Source: Mesorhizobium helmanticense (lineage in GTDB: Bacteria; Pseudomonadota; Alphaproteobacteria; Rhizobiales; Rhizobiaceae). Taken from it: a stretch of 64,000 nt of DNA. Below, piece after piece: positions 59,665 to 64,000 of the stretch. The stretch is from the NCBI RefSeq assembly GCF_003034915.1, contig NZ_PZJX01000026.1, positions 62,001 to 126,000 on the forward strand, given 5' to 3'. The translations under genes and the position numbers were made by a program. The notes under the pieces are model-generated. The model was given only the letters and a program-made list of their open reading frames with translations, was not told the origin of the DNA and did not search any database. Position 1 is the first letter of the stretch. The number at the start of each line of letters is the position of its first letter.

Positions 59665-59836
59665 TGGCTTGTCTCTCCGGTGTCGAGGATTTCAACCGAT
59701 TAGCAGAAGGCGGATTTCGAGTCCACGAAGGCAGGCGTGTCGCGATGTCACGCACGCCAGCAGCCCAGCCTCCCGACGCCCGTGCCTCGTTCACGCTGCC
59801 TTGAAATGGCTTTCAGCAGAGTTTAGTGGCTTGGCG

Positions 59837-60766
59837 ATGACAATTTCCAGTCACGATCAACCTGTTCGCGTCGCCGCGCTCTACCGCTTCGCCCGGCTCG
59901 ATGCCTTTGAGGCGCTGCGGGCGCCGCTTGCTGCCTTCTGCTGCGGGCGAGGCATCAAGGGCACGCTGCTTCTGGCGCGCGAGGGCATCAACGGCACGGT
60001 CGCCGGCAGCGAGGCTGATATCGCCGCGCTCATCGACCATCTGGAAGCGATCGACGGTCTTGCCGGTCTCGAGGTGAAATACAGCAGCGCTGCCGTGATG
60101 CCGTTTCACCGCATGAAGGTACGGCTAAAGCGCGAGATCGTCACCATGGGTGTCGAAGGTCTCGATCCGGCGGCAAGCGCCGGCACCTATGTCGCACCGG
60201 TCGACTGGAATGCGCTGATCTCGGACGCCGACACGATCGTCATCGACACGCGCAACGCCTATGAAGTCTCGATCGGCAGCTTCAAGGGCGCGGTCGATCC
60301 GGCCACGAGCAGCTTTCGCGAGTTTCCGGCCTGGGTCCAGCGGCATCGGGCCGAACTCGATGGCCGCAAGATCGCCATGTTCTGCACCGGGGGCATACGC
60401 TGCGAGAAGGCGACGGCCTATGTGAAGTCGCTCGGCTTCGAGGACGTGTTCCATCTCAAGGGCGGCATCCTGAGATATCTCGAAGAGGTACCGGCCGAAC
60501 AAAGCCTCTGGCAAGGTGAGTGCTTCGTCTTCGACGAGCGCGTCTCGGTATCGCACGGACTGGTCGAGGGCGAGGCCGAACTCTGCCGCGCCTGCCGCCA
60601 TCCGCTGACCGGGCACGACCTGTTGTCGCCGCACTACACCGCCGGCATATCATGCCCGCACTGTTTCGATGCCCGTTCCGACGAGGACCGTGCGCGCTAT
60701 GCCGAGCGCCAGCGCCAGGTCGAACTGGCGCAAGCGCATGGCAGAGAGCCGCATATCGGACGTTAG
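59837..60766 (+). CDS. trhO: tRNA uridine(34) hydroxylase TrhO (rhodanese-like, UPF0176)
   Basis: 309 residues. N-terminal acylphosphatase-like domain ([20 protein letters not shown]), rhodanese domain with the active Cys in [16 protein letters not shown], and a C-terminal Cys-rich region ([15 protein letters not shown]). TrhO makes 5-hydroxyuridine at the wobble position of tRNA. The ATG at 59837 fits the family; a longer open frame to 59375 overlaps eda on the other strand. The stop codon TAG (60764-60766) is part of the intergenic repeat that follows. Confidence 0.93.
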   Translation: MTISSHDQPVRVAALYRFARLDAFEALRAPLAAFCCGRGIKGTLLLAREGINGTVAGSEADIAALIDHLEAIDGLAGLEVKYSSAAVMPFHRMKVRLKREIVTMGVEGLDPAASAGTYVAPVDWNALISDADTIVIDTRNAYEVSIGSFKGAVDPATSSFREFPAWVQRHRAELDGRKIAMFCTGGIRCEKATAYVKSLGFEDVFHLKGGILRYLEEVPAEQSLWQGECFVFDERVSVSHGLVEGEAELCRACRHPLTGHDLLSPHYTAGISCPHCFDARSDEDRARYAERQRQVELAQAHGREPHIGR

Positions 60767-60857
60767 AGCGACGTGCGCCCATTTGGACGCACAAAGTACG
60801 CTCTAACACTTTTTATCTACGCATCGTGCTTCCCGAAAATCGATTCCGATTTTCGGG
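60763..60857. repeat. Intergenic palindromic repeat, copy 4
   Basis: TTAGAGCG (60763-60770) pairs with CGCTCTAA (60799-60806); then CCCGAAAATCG (60832-60842) with CGATTTTCGGG (60847-60857). Same family as copy 3. The trhO stop codon lies in its first arm. Confidence 0.8.
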
Positions 60858-61016
60858 CCGACGCGTCAGGACAGGGTAAATCCTTATCATCCGCCTGCTT
60901 CCGCCGTCGTTGGCAAAGCGGCAGCCCGTCATTGTAATGTCGCTATGCGGGGCCTACCTCTTCAACGTCCGCAACCTGCCCGTGCACGTTCGGCCGGGCC
61001 AATTCTGGAGGCATTG

Positions 61017-61781
61017 ATGCTCGATCCCAAGAAGCTTCTCGACGATCTGCTTGGTTCGCAAATTCCCGGAACAGGGTCGACCGTCCGTGACAAGGCGGGT
61101 CAGGCGGTGCAGATGGCCAAGGACAATCCGCTGGCCGCGGGTGCTCTGGCCGCTGTGTTGCTTGGGACCGGCGCGGGGCGTCAGGTAACCGGTGCCGCGG
61201 TCAAGCTTGGCGGCCTGGCCGCGATCGGCGGCCTTGCCTACAAGGCCTACCAGAATTACAAGAGCGGCAGCGCGCCGGCGGAAGCACAAACGGCCGGCGA
61301 ACCGGAATTGCTGCCGCCGCCCGCCGACACCAGCTTCCACCCCTCGCAGGCGCCGCAAGGCGAGGACGCCTTCACGCTGACGCTGGTGCGGGCGATGATT
61401 TCGGCGGCGAAGGCCGACGGCCATATCGATGATGGCGAGCGGCAAAAGATCGCCGGCAAGCTCAGCCTCGCGGGCATCGGCCCCGACGCAGAGAAATTCC
61501 TGATGTCGGAGCTGGAGACGCCGCTCGATCTTGATACGCTGGTCGCCGGCGCCCAGACCGATGCGCAGAAGCTCGAACTCTACACCGCTTCGCGCCTGAC
61601 CATCGATCCCGATACGCGTGCCGAACGGGGCTATCTCGATCTGCTCGCCGGCCGCCTCGGCCTGCCGGATGCACTGGTCGACCATGTCGAGGCGACGGTG
61701 TCGGCGGCAAAGGTACCGGCATCGGACGCCAGCCAGACGGCAAAGGCTGCCAGCAAGACCGCACCCAATTCGCGCTGGTAG
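61017..61781 (+). CDS. TerB-like/DUF533 family protein
   Basis: 254 residues. The N-terminal part (MLDPKKLLDDLLGSQIPGTG, then a Gly/Ala-rich hydrophobic stretch AGALAAVLLGTGAGRQVTGAA) matches DUF533/YebE; the C-terminal half (LVRAMISAAKADGHIDDGER onward) is a TerB-like helical domain with the acidic DGHIDD turn. Likely membrane-associated; function unknown. The start at 61017 follows CTGGAGGCATTG. Confidence 0.87.
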   Translation: MLDPKKLLDDLLGSQIPGTGSTVRDKAGQAVQMAKDNPLAAGALAAVLLGTGAGRQVTGAAVKLGGLAAIGGLAYKAYQNYKSGSAPAEAQTAGEPELLPPPADTSFHPSQAPQGEDAFTLTLVRAMISAAKADGHIDDGERQKIAGKLSLAGIGPDAEKFLMSELETPLDLDTLVAGAQTDAQKLELYTASRLTIDPDTRAERGYLDLLAGRLGLPDALVDHVEATVSAAKVPASDASQTAKAASKTAPNSRW

Positions 61782-61819
61782 GCTGCAACCATAGAGGGCC
61801 GACTGGCAAGATTTCGCGC

Positions 61820-61857
61820 TAACGTTTCGTTAACCCGGTAACGTCTCGTTAACCTGG
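61820..61857 (+). repeat. Two tandem 19-bp repeats
   Basis: TAACGTTTCGTTAACCCGG (61820-61838) is followed directly by TAACGTCTCGTTAACCTGG (61839-61857), two mismatches. Each has a GTTAACC core. They sit just upstream of the candidate small RNA and may be paired regulator sites or promoter elements. Confidence 0.7.
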
Positions 61858-61859
61858 CA

Positions 61860-61945
61860 AGCGCATGATTTTAGGCAGTCGGATCGGCTTTCCTCCTCCC
61901 AAGCCCGGTTCAGATCAGGGCGGCCGCTCCTTGGCCGCCCTTTTT
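61860..61945 (+). ncRNA. Candidate anti-Shine-Dalgarno small RNA (CCTCCTCCC loop)
   Basis: Between the tandem repeats and an intrinsic terminator there is a hairpin GGCTT (61886-61890) / AAGCC (61901-61905) whose entire 10-nt loop is TCCTCCTCCC, the complement of a ribosome-binding site. The terminator GGGCGGCC/GGCCGCCC (61918-61940) plus five T closes the unit. This plan, an exposed CCUCCUCCC loop followed by a terminator, is the one known for the alpha-r14 (NfeR-like) and CuckoO-type sRNAs of alphaproteobacteria, which pair with mRNA ribosome-binding sites. The 5' end is a guess. Confidence 0.62.
61918..61945 (+). terminator. Rho-independent terminator of the candidate sRNA
   Basis: GGGCGGCC and GGCCGCCC pair perfectly around GCTCCTT and are followed by TTTTT. 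It lies 140 bp after the DUF533 gene stop and 105 bp before the SDR gene. Confidence 0.9.
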
Positions 61946-62049
61946 GTCCGGCTTTGCCTCGCCAGCTTGGCTTGCCGCTGGCAGCTTCAGCTTGCCATCG
62001 GCGTCATCATTTGCGATGGCACTTCCAGCCATGACCCGGGAGGACGGCG

Positions 62050-62814
62050 ATGACAGCCAAGACAGTTTCCAGAACCGCCATCGTCACCGGCGCCGGCACC
62101 GGTATTGGCAAAAGCGTCGCCACGGCGCTGCTCGGGGCCGGCTGGAACACAGTGTTCTGCGGGCGCCGCAAGGAGGTGCTGGACGAGGCGATCGCCGAGG
62201 CCGGACCGACCCAGGCCAAGGCATTGGCTGTCGCCTGCGATATCAGCAAGGCCGACCAGGTGGATGATCTGTTCGAGACGGTGGCGGCCGCCTTCGGGCG
62301 CGTCGATCTGCTCTTCAACAATGCCGGCATGAGCTACAAGTCGACACCGATCGACGAAATCCCGGTCGACGTGTGGAACGACATTGTCGGGGTTAATCTC
62401 ACCGGCTCGTTCCTATGCGCCCGCGCTGCCTTCGGCGCCATGCGCAAGCAGCAGCCTATGGGCGGCCGCATCATCAACAATGGCTCGGTGTCGGCCTATG
62501 CGCCGCGGCCGGGCTCGGTGCCCTACACCGCGACCAAGCACGCCATTACCGGACTGACCAAGACGCTGGCGCTGGATGGCAGGCCCTATGATATCGCCTG
62601 CGGCCAGATCGACATCGGCAACGCGCTGACCGACATGGCGCAGGCGATGACGGTCGGCGTGCCGCAGGCCAATGGCTCGATCGCCGCCGAAGCGGTGATG
62701 GACGTTCAGCATGTCGCCGATGCCGTCGTCCATATGGCCAGCCTGCCGCTCGACGCCAATGTGCTGTTCATGACGGTGATGGCGACGAAGATGCCGTTCG
62801 TCGGACGAGGGTAG
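62050..62814 (+). CDS. SDR-family oxidoreductase
   Basis: 254 residues. NADP motif [28 protein letters not shown], catalytic [23 protein letters not shown] with Tyr and Lys in YTATK. Substrate unknown; resembles general 3-oxoacyl-reductase-like or sugar/alcohol SDRs. It stands alone after a strong terminator and so should have its own promoter in the 105-bp gap. The AGGACGGCG upstream of the ATG serves as ribosome-binding site. Confidence 0.9.
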   Translation: MTAKTVSRTAIVTGAGTGIGKSVATALLGAGWNTVFCGRRKEVLDEAIAEAGPTQAKALAVACDISKADQVDDLFETVAAAFGRVDLLFNNAGMSYKSTPIDEIPVDVWNDIVGVNLTGSFLCARAAFGAMRKQQPMGGRIINNGSVSAYAPRPGSVPYTATKHAITGLTKTLALDGRPYDIACGQIDIGNALTDMAQAMTVGVPQANGSIAAEAVMDVQHVADAVVHMASLPLDANVLFMTVMATKMPFVGRG

Positions 62815-62818
62815 CCGC

Positions 62819-63193
62819 TCATCCCTGCGATAGCGGCACGCCGGGAAGATACAGCGAAATCGGGCGGATTTCGTAGACGGCGGTCGGATTGACACGGCGA
62901 AGATCCCGGGCGATCGCGATCGCGGCATCGCGTGTGGCGCAGTCGACGACATAAAGACCCAGCAATTGCTCCTTGGTCTCGGCGAAGGGGCCGTCGATGA
63001 TCAATCCGTCGCCCGGCCCGCGCAAGGTCCAGGCATCCTGGGTCGCCCCGAGCCGCGCCGAAGGCCCAAGTGTGCCTTCCCGGTAGAGCCGATCGTTGAT
63101 CTCGAGCAGATCGGTCATCAGCGCCGCATCCTGCTCCGGCGTCAGCGCCTCGATCGCTTCTTCCACGTGATAGGCAAGGATGGCGTAAAACAT
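62819..63193 (-). CDS. YciI/YCII-related (DGPF domain) protein
   Basis: 124 residues with the DGPF motif in IDGPFAETKEQLLGLYVVD and a ferredoxin-like fold (MFYAILAYHVEEAIEAL at the N-terminus). Members often sit near sigma factors of the ECF41/42 type; none is here. The start at 63193 follows AGAAAGGAACC; the longer open frame to 63355 overlaps the aminotransferase gene end. Function unknown. Confidence 0.88.
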   Translation of the reverse strand: MFYAILAYHVEEAIEALTPEQDAALMTDLLEINDRLYREGTLGPSARLGATQDAWTLRGPGDGLIIDGPFAETKEQLLGLYVVDCATRDAAIAIARDLRRVNPTAVYEIRPISLYLPGVPLSQG

Positions 63194-63275
63194 CGAGGGT
63201 TCCTTTCTCAGGTCGTGAATATCCAAGGACGATCGAAGGGGGCCTTTGCCAAAATGGTCAGCCCGGGTTCCCGTG

Positions 63276-64000
63276 TCACTTGCCCAGGAAGGCCTCGATC
63301 CGCTCCAGCGCGCGCAGAATGTTTTCTTCGGAATTGGCGTAGGAGAGCCTGACATAGCCTTCGCCGAGAATGCCGAAATCAGGACCGCCGATCAGCGCGA
63401 CGCCGGCATCCTCCAGCAGCGCCGAGGCGAGTTTCTTAGCCTTTCGACCTGTCCTGGAAATGTTGGGGAAGGCGTAGAACGCGCCCTTGGGCGTGATGCA
63501 GGAAACGCCGGGCAAGGCATTCAGCCCCTCGATCACCACCTTCCTGCGGCGGTCGAAGGCGCGCATCATCGTGTCGACATCGTCCTGAGGACCATCGATG
63601 GCGGCAATGCCGGCATATTGGCTCGGCGCGTTGACGCAGGACCAGCAGTTGACCGCCAGTTTGCGCACCTTGTCGTAGAGGTGGGCGCCCTTGTCGCCGT
63701 TCGGCCAGATCGACCAGCCCATGCGCCAGCCGGTCATCGCCCAGGTCTTCGACCAGCCGTTGAGGATGATCAGCCGGTCGCGGATTTCGGGAAAATTGAG
63801 CAGCGAGCAATGCGTCTCGCCGTCATAGGTCATGACGTCGTAGATCTCGTCCGAGAGGATGGCGACATGCGGGTGCGCTTCGAGCCCCTTCACGAGCTTC
63901 TCGATCTCGGCCCTGGGCGTGACGCCGCCGGTCGGGTTGGCCGGCGAGTTGAGGATCAGGAGCTTGGTCTTCGGCGTAATCAGCGCCAGCGTCTCCTGCG
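63276..64000 (-). CDS. Pyridoxal-phosphate aminotransferase class I (aspartate aminotransferase-like), N-terminus outside window
   Basis: The visible C-terminal 241 codons read through the window edge (ITPKTKLLILNSPANPTGG is the first recognisable part). The PLP Lys is in IILNGWSKTWAMTGWRMGW; further class I motifs are ILSDEIYDVMTYDG and ISRTGRKAKKLASALLEDAG. The C-terminal GEGYVRLSYANSEENILRAL carries the substrate carboxylate Arg. Probably aspartate or a broad amino acid aminotransferase; the substrate cannot be set from this part. Confidence 0.9.
   Translation of the reverse strand, partial: QETLALITPKTKLLILNSPANPTGGVTPRAEIEKLVKGLEAHPHVAILSDEIYDVMTYDGETHCSLLNFPEIRDRLIILNGWSKTWAMTGWRMGWSIWPNGDKGAHLYDKVRKLAVNCWSCVNAPSQYAGIAAIDGPQDDVDTMMRAFDRRRKVVIEGLNALPGVSCITPKGAFYAFPNISRTGRKAKKLASALLEDAGVALIGGPDFGILGEGYVRLSYANSEENILRALERIEAFLGK

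Overview
The window looks like chromosomal DNA of a high-GC alphaproteobacterium of the Hyphomicrobiales (Rhizobiales), most likely Mesorhizobium or a close relative. The clues are a CpdR-type receiver protein beside tRNA-Val, an Omp10-family lipoprotein, a bacterial homospermidine synthase, a sigma-32/ROSE-type small heat shock gene, and short hairpin-rich intergenic repeats of a rhizobial type. The taxon is assigned from recalled protein similarity, not from an alignment. Coding is dense and most genes look intact.

Region 1 (1-14120) is a catabolic locus under one LacI-family repressor. The minus-strand operon runs lacI, CoA-transferase, enoyl-CoA hydratase, aldehyde dehydrogenase, a complete CUT1 sugar ABC transporter (binding protein, two permeases, ATPase), a GMC oxidoreductase, an SDR dehydrogenase and a second GMC oxidoreductase broken by an in-frame TAG. 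A DUF993 gene is transcribed divergently. Two near-identical palindromes, one in front of each transcription unit, are the likely operators. The substrate is unknown; the enzymes suggest uptake of a polyol or sugar, oxidation to an acid, CoA activation and cleavage.

Region 2 (14276-17477) is a small surface-glycan module: GDP-L-fucose synthase, a putative fucosyltransferase-like protein and a Stf0-type sulfotransferase. Region 3 (17536-20772) carries secreted DUF3300 and DUF2950 proteins between a 23-bp perfect duplication of the 3' end of tRNA-Val(GAC) and the tRNA itself, which looks like an integrated or remnant element without its own integrase.

Region 4 (20888-28096) holds cpdR, N-formylglutamate amidohydrolase, a HisN-type phosphatase, a small conserved protein ending in an intergenic repeat, a lysophospholipase-like hydrolase, hsp20 with a sigma-32 promoter and ROSE-like thermometer, a TauE/SafE permease and threonine aldolase. 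Region 5 (28571-41656) holds gltB-gltD, a degenerate SGNH protein, an MltB transglycosylase, galU, a beta-barrel porin and a KpsF/KdsD isomerase.

Region 6 (41668-54621) holds an NfeD/SPFH pair, ferrochelatase, a LysM-tailed 5'-nucleotidase, an Omp10 lipoprotein, homospermidine synthase, a DUF3445 protein, overlapping pabB-pabC, a membrane-anchored helix-hairpin-helix protein and oligoendopeptidase F. Region 7 (54794-64000) holds a sigma-54 response regulator, a DUF882 peptidase-like protein, a tiny His-rich secreted protein, KDPG aldolase, TrhO, a TerB/DUF533 protein, a strong candidate anti-Shine-Dalgarno small RNA, an SDR enzyme, a YciI protein and the 3' part of an aminotransferase gene.
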